64,000 nucleotides of DNA from Deltaproteobacteria bacterium (GTDB lineage: Bacteria > Desulfobacterota > DSM-4660 > Desulfatiglandales > HGW-15), in the NCBI GenBank assembly GCA_020060215.1, contig JAGVAP010000136.1, forward strand, positions 1-64,000, read 5' to 3'. Under the pieces are notes generated by a model. That model was given only the letters and a program-made list of their open reading frames with translations, had not been told where the DNA came from and made no database searches. Below are positions 8,719 through 16,320 of the stretch, piece after piece; positions within the stretch are counted from its first letter, which is position 1; each line of letters opens with the position of its first letter. Made by a program: the position numbers and the translations under genes.

Positions 8719-10047
8719 GTGAGAGAAATCATCACCAAGATTCGCGAAATCACAGGGAACATCGCAACCCTGAACGCTACGTCCGTCGGGCTCGGGGAAC
8801 TGGCCGTGATCGAGTCCCCGGGCAAGAAGACCCTGGGACAGGTGATCCGGATATCGGGAGAATCGGTTGCCCTCCAGGTCTTCGGAGGAACCAAGGGCCT
8901 CTCGACCAACGACAAGGTCCGGTTTCTGGGGCACCCCATGCAGGTCAAGTACGGGCCCTCCATGCTGGGCCGGATCTTCAGCGGCGGCGGTGTGCCCATC
9001 GACGGGGGACCGGAGCCGGTGGAGGAGGAGATCCAGATCGGCGGTCCCTCCTTCAATCCTGCAAACCGGATCATCCCGAAGCAGATGATCCGCACCAACA
9101 TTCCCATGATCGACGTGTTCAACTCCCTGGTGGTGAGCCAGAAGCTGCCCATCTTCTCCATCCCGGGCGAGCCTTACAACCAGGTGCTCGCGCGCGTGGG
9201 GATGCAGGCCGAGGCCGACATCATCATCCTGGGGGGAATGGGTCTCAAGTTCGACGATTTCACCTTCTTCCGGAGGACCTTCGAGGAAAGCGGGGTCATG
9301 AACCGCGTCATCATGTTCATTCACCTCGCCTCGGACCCCGTGGTCGAATGCCTGCTCGTGCCGGATATGGCGCTGGCCGTGGCGGAGCGCTTTGCCGAGT
9401 CGGGGAAACGGGTCCTCACCCTCCTGACCGACATGACCAATTTCTCGGACGCCCTCAAGGAGATCTCCATCTCCATGGAGCAGATCCCCAGCAACCGCGG
9501 GTACCCCGGCGACCTCTATTCGCAGCTCGCCTCCCGCTACGAGAAGGCGGTGGACATCGAGGGATTGGGGGATATCACGATCCTTGCCGTAACCACCATG
9601 CCCGGCGACGACGTCACCCATCCCGTGCCCGACAATACGGGGTACATCACGGAAGGCCAGTTTTACCTGCACAACGGGGTCATCGACCCGTTCGGCTCCC
9701 TGAGCCGGTTGAAGCAGAACGTGGTCTCCAAGGTCACCCGCAAGGACCACAACGACATCATGAACACGATGATCCGGCTGTACTCCGACTGCCGTGAGTC
9801 CCGGAACAAGATCGCCATGGGGTTCAAGCTCTCCAAGTGGGACGAGACCCTCCTGGCCTACGGGAAGGACTTTGAAACGGAGCTGATGGACCTGAATGTG
9901 AACATCCCCATCGAGCAGGCCCTGGATCTTTGCTGGGACATCCTGGCCAGGCACTTCGAACCGGTCCAGACCGGGCTCAAGAACGAGATGATCAAGGAAT
10001 TCTGGCCCGAAAAGGGCGCGGAGAAAACATTGAAGAAGGCGGCGTAA
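8719..10047 (+). CDS. atpB: V/A-type ATP synthase regulatory subunit B
   Basis: A 442-residue non-catalytic B subunit. It has the ATPase alpha/beta fold but no Walker A lysine, as expected. Diagnostic segments include [20 protein letters not shown], the [11 protein letters not shown] loop that replaces the P-loop, and [20 protein letters not shown]. The start is GTG at 8719, four bases after the atpA stop, with AGGGGG about 8 nt upstream. A palindromic repeat separates it from atpD, the only sizeable gap in the operon. Confidence 0.96.
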   Translation: MREIITKIREITGNIATLNATSVGLGELAVIESPGKKTLGQVIRISGESVALQVFGGTKGLSTNDKVRFLGHPMQVKYGPSMLGRIFSGGGVPIDGGPEPVEEEIQIGGPSFNPANRIIPKQMIRTNIPMIDVFNSLVVSQKLPIFSIPGEPYNQVLARVGMQAEADIIILGGMGLKFDDFTFFRRTFEESGVMNRVIMFIHLASDPVVECLLVPDMALAVAERFAESGKRVLTLLTDMTNFSDALKEISISMEQIPSNRGYPGDLYSQLASRYEKAVDIEGLGDITILAVTTMPGDDVTHPVPDNTGYITEGQFYLHNGVIDPFGSLSRLKQNVVSKVTRKDHNDIMNTMIRLYSDCRESRNKIAMGFKLSKWDETLLAYGKDFETELMDLNVNIPIEQALDLCWDILARHFEPVQTGLKNEMIKEFWPEKGAEKTLKKAA

Positions 10048-10070
10048 GCCAGGAAAGGATGCGAAGAAGA

Positions 10071-10144
10071 TCTGCCACAAAGGCACTAAGAAACAAAGAG
10101 GACGATAATTTTTTTGGTGTCTCTGCGTCTTAGTGGCGAGATTT
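10071..10144. repeat. Dispersed palindromic repeat, family A copy 2, inside the ATPase operon
   Basis: Left arm CTGCCACAAAGGCACTAAG, right arm CTCTGCGTCTTAGTGGCGAG, with an AT-rich loop of T residues between them. It resembles the copies at 731-785 and 33394-33466. It fills most of the 127-base gap between atpB and atpD, so the operon transcript would carry a long hairpin there. Confidence 0.75.
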
Positions 10145-10174
10145 GGTTGCGGCCTAGGCTGCATAGGGTGAGAT

Positions 10175-10789
10175 ATGGCTGAGAAACTCAAATACAACAA
10201 GACGGCCCTGAAGGCCCAGCGGGACGCCAAGTCCAAATACGAGAAGTTCCTTCCCATCCTGCAGTTGAAGAAGATGCAGCTCCAGCTCGTCATTCGACAG
10301 ATGGAGCCGGTCATCGAGGAGAGGAGGAAGGCGCTCAAGGAAACGGCCGAGCGGATCCGGTCCTGGGCCCGGTTCCTGACCGACCCCACGGTCGACATCC
10401 AGGACTACCTGGTGATCGAGCAGATCGTGACGGATACGGACAACATCGCCGGCGTGGATGTGCCCGAATTCAAGAAGGTCGTGTTCAAGGAGGTGGACTA
10501 TTCCCTCTTTGCCACCCCTTCGTGGCTGGATACGGCCATTGCGGCACTTCGAAAGCTGGTGTCCATTCGCGAGGAGCTGCGGATCCTCCTGCGCAAGGAG
10601 GAGCTGATCCGGGAGGAACTCCGGACCACCACCCAGCGAACCAACCTCTTTGAGAAGAAGATGATCCCGGAGCTCAAGGAGAACATTCGAAAGATCAGGA
10701 TTTTTCTCGGCGACGAGGAGACGGCCGCCGTAGGCCGGGCCAAGCTTGCCAAGGGAAAAATCCAGCAGAGCGAGGCCCAGAGATCATGA
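10175..10789 (+). CDS. atpD: V/A-type ATP synthase subunit D
   Basis: A 204-residue central-shaft subunit. It is helical throughout, starting with the conserved LKYNKTALKAQRDAKSKYEK region and ending in a long coiled coil (ELKENIRKIRIFLGDEETAA). It forms the rotor axle between the A3B3 head and the membrane ring. GGTGAGAT precedes the ATG. The stop overlaps the atpI start (ATGA). No subunit F gene follows, as in other simple bacterial V-ATPase operons. Confidence 0.9.
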   Translation: MAEKLKYNKTALKAQRDAKSKYEKFLPILQLKKMQLQLVIRQMEPVIEERRKALKETAERIRSWARFLTDPTVDIQDYLVIEQIVTDTDNIAGVDVPEFKKVVFKEVDYSLFATPSWLDTAIAALRKLVSIREELRILLRKEELIREELRTTTQRTNLFEKKMIPELKENIRKIRIFLGDEETAAVGRAKLAKGKIQQSEAQRS

Positions 10790-12723
10790 TCGTCAAGATG
10801 CGCAAGATTACGTTCATCGGACTGGAGAGCCAGAAGGAGAAGTTCCTGGAGCGCCTCCAGCAGATCGGCGTGGCCCATCTCATCCTCCCCAAGGAGGGTA
10901 TAGAGGCCCAGGACCTCGCCAAGGAACTGGCCCGCGTCACGGAGTCGCGCAAGTTTCTGGCCTCCAGGGCGCAGCCGCCGGCCCAGAACCCCCACCAGGA
11001 TGAGGCCCATGAGGCCGCCGTGGAGATCAGCGCTGTACCCGCCACGGTCCAGGCCTCCGGCGGGTCCATGGCGGCAGGAAACCTCATGAAGACATCCGCC
11101 GTTTCCCCTCCTCCCGGCCGGAACACCGCCGCCTCCTCCGGATGGTCCGGAGGAGCCCTGCCCGCCCTCGAAGTCTGCAGCAGGAGGGAGGAGCTCGCCC
11201 AGCGGGAGGCCCGCGTCCAGACGGAGATCGTCTCCCTGAAAAAGGAGATCTCTCTTCAGGAGCCGTGGGGAGATTTCACGGTCCAGGATCTCGAGATCCT
11301 GCAGGCCAAGGGGTTGCGGATCCGGTTCTATCGGGTGACGCAGAAGGTGTTCGACTCCCTGGCCCTCGACCAGGTGCATCATCAGGTGATCGCCCAGAGC
11401 AAGGGGGAGGTCTGCTTCATCACCTTGGCGTTCGGTCCCGATGGCCTGAATATCCCGGAGGAAAGGACCCCCGCCAAAAGCCTCTCCACATTGCATCGGG
11501 AGCTCGCCTCCAAGAAGGAGGAGTTAAAGGAGATCGAGAGCGCGTACGCGGGAATGGCCGCCGCCCACCTCCCCACCCTGGCTCAGAGTGAGAGCGAGCT
11601 GACGAACCTTCTCGCCTACCGCAGGGCCATGCTCAACACCGACACCGAGCTGGACGGCCGGCTCTTTGTTCTCAAGTGCTGGTCTCCCCTCCCTGAACGG
11701 GAGCTGATGGAGAAGATCGGAACCTCCTTCACCCTCTATCACGAAGCCGAAGACCCCACCGATGACGATGTCGTCCCCGTGGCCATGATCAACAAGCCCG
11801 CGTTCGAGTCCGGCGAAGATCTCGTGAAGGTCTACTCCTATCCGAGTTACAAGGACTTCGATCCCAGCGGCATCGTGCTCTACTGCTTTGCGGTCTTCTT
11901 CGGGATGATCCTCGGCGATGCGGGCTACGGCGGCACCCTCCTGGTCTTGACCTTCATCCTGCAGAAGAAATTCAAGAGCAATTCGCCTACGGCCGTGCGC
12001 CTCTTCCGGATGATGTACCTTCTGGGCGCCTCCACCACCATCTACGGCATCCTGACCGCCGGCTATTTCGGCGTCAGCATCAGTCCCGAGAATTTTCTCT
12101 CGAAGCTCATGATCCTGGACTTCAACACCAAAGAGGGACAGAACCAGATCATGATCCTATCCATTCTCGTCGGCATGATCCATATCTCCATCTCCCTGCT
12201 GATCAAGTTCAAGAACACACGCGATATCGCCGCCCTCGGCTGGGTTCCGGTCATCTGGGGGGGATATTTCCTCGTGAGCAGCCAGATGGGACAAGGGGTG
12301 GACAATCCGCCGGCCAAGTACGTCCTCATCGTCGGACTGGCGGTGGTGTTTCTCTTCTCCTCCACCAAGAAAAACATCATCCTGAGGGTCCTGGAAGGGC
12401 TGAACGGTCTCCTCGGAATCGTCCAGATCTTCTCGGACGTGCTCTCCTATCTGAGGCTCTTCGCACTAGGCATTGCCACGGTCTACATGGCACAGACCTT
12501 CAACATGCTCGCAGAGGACATCGTGAACGGGGTGCCGTGGGTCGGCTACATCATTGCAGCGCTCATCCTCATCGCAGGTCACTTGGTGAATCTCCTGCTG
12601 GGGGTCATGGGAGGGGTGATTCATGGTCTGAGGCTCAACTTTCTGGAGTGGTATCGATGGTGTTTCGTAGGGGACGGGTTGGTTTACAGGCCCTTTAGGA
12701 TAGTCAAATCACGAGAACAATAA
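10786..12723 (+). CDS. atpI: V/A-type ATP synthase subunit I (a-subunit)
   Basis: A 645-residue ion-channel subunit. The N-terminal cytoplasmic part (to about residue 355) is soluble and contains a low-complexity Pro/Ala/Ser-rich insert around residues 63-125. The C-terminal part has about seven membrane segments, beginning with the conserved YCFAVFFGMILGDAGYGG. Near the end, LRLFALGIATVYMAQTFN contains the conserved membrane Arg that faces the K ring, followed by NLLLGVMGGVIHGLRLNFLE with the typical HGLRL. It starts inside the atpD stop; a second ATG at 10798 is possible. Confidence 0.93.
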   Translation: MIVKMRKITFIGLESQKEKFLERLQQIGVAHLILPKEGIEAQDLAKELARVTESRKFLASRAQPPAQNPHQDEAHEAAVEISAVPATVQASGGSMAAGNLMKTSAVSPPPGRNTAASSGWSGGALPALEVCSRREELAQREARVQTEIVSLKKEISLQEPWGDFTVQDLEILQAKGLRIRFYRVTQKVFDSLALDQVHHQVIAQSKGEVCFITLAFGPDGLNIPEERTPAKSLSTLHRELASKKEELKEIESAYAGMAAAHLPTLAQSESELTNLLAYRRAMLNTDTELDGRLFVLKCWSPLPERELMEKIGTSFTLYHEAEDPTDDDVVPVAMINKPAFESGEDLVKVYSYPSYKDFDPSGIVLYCFAVFFGMILGDAGYGGTLLVLTFILQKKFKSNSPTAVRLFRMMYLLGASTTIYGILTAGYFGVSISPENFLSKLMILDFNTKEGQNQIMILSILVGMIHISISLLIKFKNTRDIAALGWVPVIWGGYFLVSSQMGQGVDNPPAKYVLIVGLAVVFLFSSTKKNIILRVLEGLNGLLGIVQIFSDVLSYLRLFALGIATVYMAQTFNMLAEDIVNGVPWVGYIIAALILIAGHLVNLLLGVMGGVIHGLRLNFLEWYRWCFVGDGLVYRPFRIVKSREQ

Positions 12724-12739
12724 AGAGGAGATGCAAAGA

Positions 12740-13177
12740 ATGGACTTCTACACAATGCTGGGATATGCGGGTTGCGCGTGTGCTGTAGGCCTTCCGGCCA
12801 TGGGAAGCTCGATCGGATGCGGTATTGCGGGTGCTGCCTCTCACGGAGTCATGGCGAAGGTGGAGGAAGGGCACGGCAAGTACATCGGGATCTCTGCGGC
12901 CCCCTCGTCACAAACCATCTACGGGATCGTTCTCATGTTCGTCATGCTGGGCAAGATCAAGGCCGGCGCCGGTCTGGGTCTCCTGGGCATCGGGCTCTTC
13001 TGCGGGATCGGCATCATGGTCTCCGCCATCTACCAGGGCCGGGTTGCGGCCACGGCCATCCAGGCCTCCTCCAAGAAACCGGAGATCTTCGGCAAGTGCT
13101 TTGCGGCGGTGGGTATCGTCGAGAGCTTCGCCCTCTTCGCCATGGTCTTCGGACTGATCATCGCCGGAGCCATCTGA
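12740..13177 (+). CDS. atpK: V/A-type ATP synthase subunit K (rotor ring), sodium-type ligands
   Basis: A 145-residue proteolipid with four membrane helices (two fused hairpins), Gly- and Ala-rich. The essential acid is Glu128 in GIVESFALFAM; the first hairpin lacks a matching acid, as in Enterococcus hirae NtpK. Ser57-Gln58 (APSSQTIYG) and Gln99 (AIYQGRVAAT) fall where NtpK has the sodium ligands Thr64-Gln65 and Gln110, so sodium translocation is probable. I prefer ATG at 12740 because AGAGGAG is 9 nt upstream; the ATG at 12731 abuts that site. A strong terminator ends the operon. Confidence 0.92.
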   Translation: MDFYTMLGYAGCACAVGLPAMGSSIGCGIAGAASHGVMAKVEEGHGKYIGISAAPSSQTIYGIVLMFVMLGKIKAGAGLGLLGIGLFCGIGIMVSAIYQGRVAATAIQASSKKPEIFGKCFAAVGIVESFALFAMVFGLIIAGAI

Positions 13178-13204
13178 TCGAATCGATCGGTAGTCGGAAA
13201 GAGC

Positions 13205-13237
13205 AGCGGCCCTCATTGGATGGGGGGCCGCTTTTTT
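13205..13237 (+). terminator. Intrinsic terminator of the V-type ATPase operon
   Basis: AGCGGCCC pairs with GGGCCGCT over 8 bp around a loop of about 11 bases and is followed by TTTTTT. It lies 27 bases after the atpK stop. Confidence 0.92.
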
Positions 13238-13244
13238 GCTTGCG

Positions 13245-13350
13245 GCTTGTATGAAACTCGTCAAGTCAGAGGTTTCAGGTTTCAGTGTTCAGGTGTCAGG
13301 AAATGGATGGATGACCGGGCTGACACCCGAAACCTGACACCTGACACCCA
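13245..13350. repeat. Dispersed palindromic repeat, family B copy 1
   Basis: About 105 bases. The left arm carries GTTTCAGTGTTCAGGTGTCA and the right arm carries TGACACCCGAAACCTGACAC followed by CTGACACCC, which are largely complementary. The opening TTGTATGAAACTCGTCAAG is also conserved in the second copy at 46322-46424. It sits between the ATPase terminator and the convergent acyl-CoA synthetase gene. Confidence 0.8.
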
Positions 13351-13386
13351 ATCTTGCCGCCGCAGCGGCAAGCGGCCCCGCTTCTT

Positions 13387-14934
13387 CTATCCCTCGCGCA
13401 ATCCCTTTTTATAGATCTTCCCAGACCCTGTCCTCGGGAGGCTGTCCAGGAAATGGACGCTCTTCGGCGCCTTGTAGTGGGCCAGGTGATCCTTGCAGAA
13501 ACGGATGATCTGCTGATCCGTCGCCTCCTGACCGGGCTTCAGGACGACCCATGCCTTGACGGCTTCCCCCCACTTCGGGTCGGGCACCCCCACCACCGCC
13601 GCCTCCAGGACGGCCGGGTGCATGTACAGGACGTTCTCCACCTCGGTGGAATAGACGTTCTCCCCGCCGGTGATGATCATGTCCTTTTTTCGGTCGACGA
13701 TGGTGACATACTCCTCGGCATTGATCACCGCCAGGTCTCCGGTGCGCAGCCATCCATCCTGGATGGCCGCCGCCGTCTCCTGCTCCAGGTTCCAGTACCC
13801 CGGCGTGACGGTATCCCCTTTGACGATGATCTCCCCCACCTGCCTGCCGTCCCTGGCCACCTCCCTCCCCTGCTCATCCACCACCTTGAGGGAGACGTTG
13901 ATGAACTCCCTTCCCGTACTCGCCTTGTACCCGAGCTGCTCCTCCTTCGGCAGGGCCAGGAGATGCGACTTCAGGATGGAGAGGGTCAGATAGGGGCTCG
14001 TCTCGGTCATGCCGTAGGTCTGGATGTAATCGCACCCGAAGGTCTCGATGATCCTCCTCACCACTTCCGGGGCAATGGGGGCGCCTCCGCTCAGGAGCAC
14101 CCTCAGGCTGGAGTAATCGTACCTGCCTGCATCGGGGTGGTGGATCATCATGTTGAGCATGGTGGGGATCAGGTTGGTGAGGGTGATCCCTTCCTCCTGG
14201 ATGAGCCTGAGCACCCTGGCCGGCTCGAAGGCGGGGCAGATGACATGCCTGCCTCCCACCCAGGTAATCGCAAACGTGGCCCAGGCATCCGCCAGGTGGA
14301 AAAGCGGCGCCACATGAAACCAGCGGTCACTGTCCGTCAGATGGAGATCGGCAATGGTACCGAGGGCATGACTCTTGACGTTCTTGTGGGTGAGCATGAC
14401 CCCCTTGGGGCGCCCCGTGGTCCCGCTCGTGTAGTAGAGATGAGCGACATCGTCATCCCGTACGGGCGGCTCGGGACGAGGGATCTCGTCCTGTTCCCTC
14501 AGCATCCGCTCGTACACCATCTCCCCTGGAGAATCGTCCGCTTCGCCCGCGCTCCAGATCACCCGCTCCAGATTCGGCACCGTGTCGGCCAGCCCGTCGA
14601 CCTTGTCCTTGAAGCTCTCCTGGGCAATCATGACCCGGGCCCCGCTGTCGTTGAGAATCAGGGAGAGCTCCTTTGGAGAGAGCCGGTAATTCAGAGGCAC
14701 GAGGATCAGCCCGTTATGGGCCGCGGCGAAATAGGCCTCCAGGAAAACGTGGCAGTTCTCATGAAGAATGGCCAGCCGATCCGTCCTCCGGAGCCCCAGG
14801 CTGCGCAGACCGGCGCAAAGCCTCCAGACCCTGCCCGCAAACTCGCGGTAGGTCATCCTGGTCTCTCCGCAGACGACCGCAGGTTGATTGGGCCACAGTC
14901 TCATCGCTTTCGGCAAAAGTTCGTTCAGGGGCAT
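13387..14934 (-). CDS. Long-chain fatty acid-CoA ligase family, AMP-forming acyl-CoA synthetase
   Basis: A 515-residue ANL-superfamily enzyme that activates a carboxylic acid with ATP and loads it on CoA. Motifs in order: YYTSGTTGRPKGVMLTH (P-loop-like A3), YGMTETSP (A5), GWLRTGDLAVI (A7), DRKKDMIITGGENVYSTEVE (A8) and PRTGSGKIYKKGLR with the catalytic Lys (A10). The length is normal for short/medium-chain fatty-acyl or aromatic acyl ligases; the substrate is not readable. AAGGAGGTCGGAGATC precedes the ATG. It is divergent from the TAXI TRAP transporter, which may import an acid for it, but that link is only positional. Confidence 0.9.
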   Translation of the reverse strand: MPLNELLPKAMRLWPNQPAVVCGETRMTYREFAGRVWRLCAGLRSLGLRRTDRLAILHENCHVFLEAYFAAAHNGLILVPLNYRLSPKELSLILNDSGARVMIAQESFKDKVDGLADTVPNLERVIWSAGEADDSPGEMVYERMLREQDEIPRPEPPVRDDDVAHLYYTSGTTGRPKGVMLTHKNVKSHALGTIADLHLTDSDRWFHVAPLFHLADAWATFAITWVGGRHVICPAFEPARVLRLIQEEGITLTNLIPTMLNMMIHHPDAGRYDYSSLRVLLSGGAPIAPEVVRRIIETFGCDYIQTYGMTETSPYLTLSILKSHLLALPKEEQLGYKASTGREFINVSLKVVDEQGREVARDGRQVGEIIVKGDTVTPGYWNLEQETAAAIQDGWLRTGDLAVINAEEYVTIVDRKKDMIITGGENVYSTEVENVLYMHPAVLEAAVVGVPDPKWGEAVKAWVVLKPGQEATDQQIIRFCKDHLAHYKAPKSVHFLDSLPRTGSGKIYKKGLREG

Positions 14935-14967
14935 GATCTCCGACCTCCTTGCCCGGGATTTTTAGTT

Positions 14968-14996
14968 GTGTATTCCGTTCGCGGCGACGTTGTCAA
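14968..14996 (-). promoter_or_regulatory. Sigma-70-type promoter of the acyl-CoA synthetase gene
   Basis: On the reverse strand, TTGACA (14991-14996) and ATACAC (14968-14973) are separated by 17 nt. The -10 lies 33 bases before the start codon. The perfect -35 makes it credible. Confidence 0.5.
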
Positions 14997-15031
14997 CGGG
15001 GAATGTGTCCCCGCCCCCCCGCCGATTCCAG

Positions 15032-15060
15032 TTGACACCCCCCCTGACCCTTTGTTAGCT
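15032..15060 (+). promoter_or_regulatory. Sigma-70-type promoter of the TAXI TRAP operon
   Basis: TTGACA at 15032-15037 and TTAGCT at 15055-15060 with a 17-nt spacer. It is back to back with the promoter of the acyl-CoA synthetase gene; the two -35 boxes are about 35 bases apart, so shared regulation is possible. Confidence 0.5.
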
Positions 15061-15154
15061 TCATGCCACACGAGGGGAAAGATCCCTCTCCTGCCCGCCT
15101 GGCAAGGGCATTCCGCCCTGAAAGATAAACCACAACAAAGAAGGAGGTTAAACC

Positions 15155-16117
15155 ATGAAGCGTTTATCCCTGCTTGCCGTTGTTGTAACCCTCTCTTTGG
15201 GGCTGACCCCGGCGTGGGCGCAGAAGAAGGATGTCCGGCTCTCGATTGCGACGGGCGGAACCGGAGGGGTGTACTACCCCATGGGCGGAGGCATGGCCAA
15301 TATCCTCTCCAAGTACATTCCCTATGCAGAGGCCACGGCCGAAGTGACCTCCGCCTCCGTGGACAACTGCCTGCTGGTCGGGGGGAACAAGGCGGACATC
15401 GCCTTCATCATGGCCGACGTGGGCTGGGATGCCATTCAGGCCAAGGGCAAGTTCAAGCAAAAACTCCCCATCCAGACCCTTGCCGTCCTCTACCCCAACA
15501 ACATGCATATCGTCACCGTCGAAGGGAAAGGGATCGAAAAGGTCTCCGACCTGAAGGGAAAAAGGGTATCGACCGGATCGCCGGGGAGCGGCACCGAGGT
15601 TATGGCGCTCCGGGTGATCGAGGCCTACGGCCTGGATCCGGACAAGGATATGAGCCGCGACCGCCTTGGCGCCTCGGAATCCGCAGGCGCGCTCAAGGAC
15701 GGGAAGATCGACGCCTATTTCTGGGTCGGCGGACTTCCTACCGCTTCGGTCACGGACCTGGGTGCAACGCCCGGAATCAAGATCAAGCTGATCTCCCATG
15801 CCGATGCCATCACGAAGATGAAGGAGAAGTACGGCCCCCTGTACGTGAAAGGGATCATCCCGGCGAAGACCTATCCGGGCCAGGACCGGGATGTGCCCAT
15901 CACGGTGGTCTGGAATCTCCTGATCTGCAATAAGGAAATGAAGCCTTCCGTTGCCTACGACGTGGTCAAAACGATCTTCGATCACCAGCCCGAACTGATC
16001 GCCGTTCACAAGGAGGCGGCCCACCTGAAAATCGAATCTCAGGCGGATGGATCCCCCCTGGCCTTTCATCCGGGCGCCCTCAAGTATTTCAAGGAAAAGG
16101 GGCTCAAGTTCAAGTGA
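15155..16117 (+). CDS. TRAP transporter solute receptor, TAXI family
   Basis: A 320-residue periplasmic binding protein. The signal peptide (residues 1-22) ends at AWA before QKKDVRL. The mature start SIATGGTGGVYYPMGGGMA is the TAXI-family hallmark, followed by LKGKRVSTGSPGSGTEVMA and YFWVGGLPTASV. It captures a substrate, often a C4-dicarboxylate, glutamate-like or other organic acid, and hands it to the fused membrane protein encoded downstream. GAAGGAGG lies about 10 nt before the ATG. A strong hairpin follows the gene, which may raise receptor level over permease level. Confidence 0.93.
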   Translation: MKRLSLLAVVVTLSLGLTPAWAQKKDVRLSIATGGTGGVYYPMGGGMANILSKYIPYAEATAEVTSASVDNCLLVGGNKADIAFIMADVGWDAIQAKGKFKQKLPIQTLAVLYPNNMHIVTVEGKGIEKVSDLKGKRVSTGSPGSGTEVMALRVIEAYGLDPDKDMSRDRLGASESAGALKDGKIDAYFWVGGLPTASVTDLGATPGIKIKLISHADAITKMKEKYGPLYVKGIIPAKTYPGQDRDVPITVVWNLLICNKEMKPSVAYDVVKTIFDHQPELIAVHKEAAHLKIESQADGSPLAFHPGALKYFKEKGLKFK

Positions 16118-16126
16118 GGTCATGGA

Positions 16127-16154
16127 CCTGCCCGCTCGCCGCCGAGCGGGCAGG
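16127..16154 (+). other. Strong hairpin between TRAP receptor and permease genes
   Basis: CCTGCCCGCTC and GAGCGGGCAGG form a perfect 11-bp stem with a 6-base GCCGCC loop, ten bases after the receptor stop. No T-run follows, so it more likely stabilises the 3' end of the receptor mRNA or attenuates readthrough than terminates transcription. Confidence 0.6.
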
Positions 16155-16320
16155 AACCATGTTCCCGATGCCTCTTCAAAAGGAGGGGTGCCGCTGCACA
16201 CCCTTCAGCGCCCTTTCTTCCCAGAGGATCCCCGGATGTTCACCGGGTCCGTACCCATTGGACAAGACCGTGATATGAATCGTCGCATGGACCATCCGTG
16301 GCCCCCGATCGGAGTATGTC

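Noticed and set aside
8692..10398. Long reverse open frame of 568 codons
   Set aside because: Antisense to atpB, whose identity is certain.
13354..15933. Very long open frame on the forward strand
   Set aside because: It lies antisense to the clear acyl-CoA synthetase and crosses into the TAXI receptor gene in another frame; no domain features. It is a product of high-GC codon bias.
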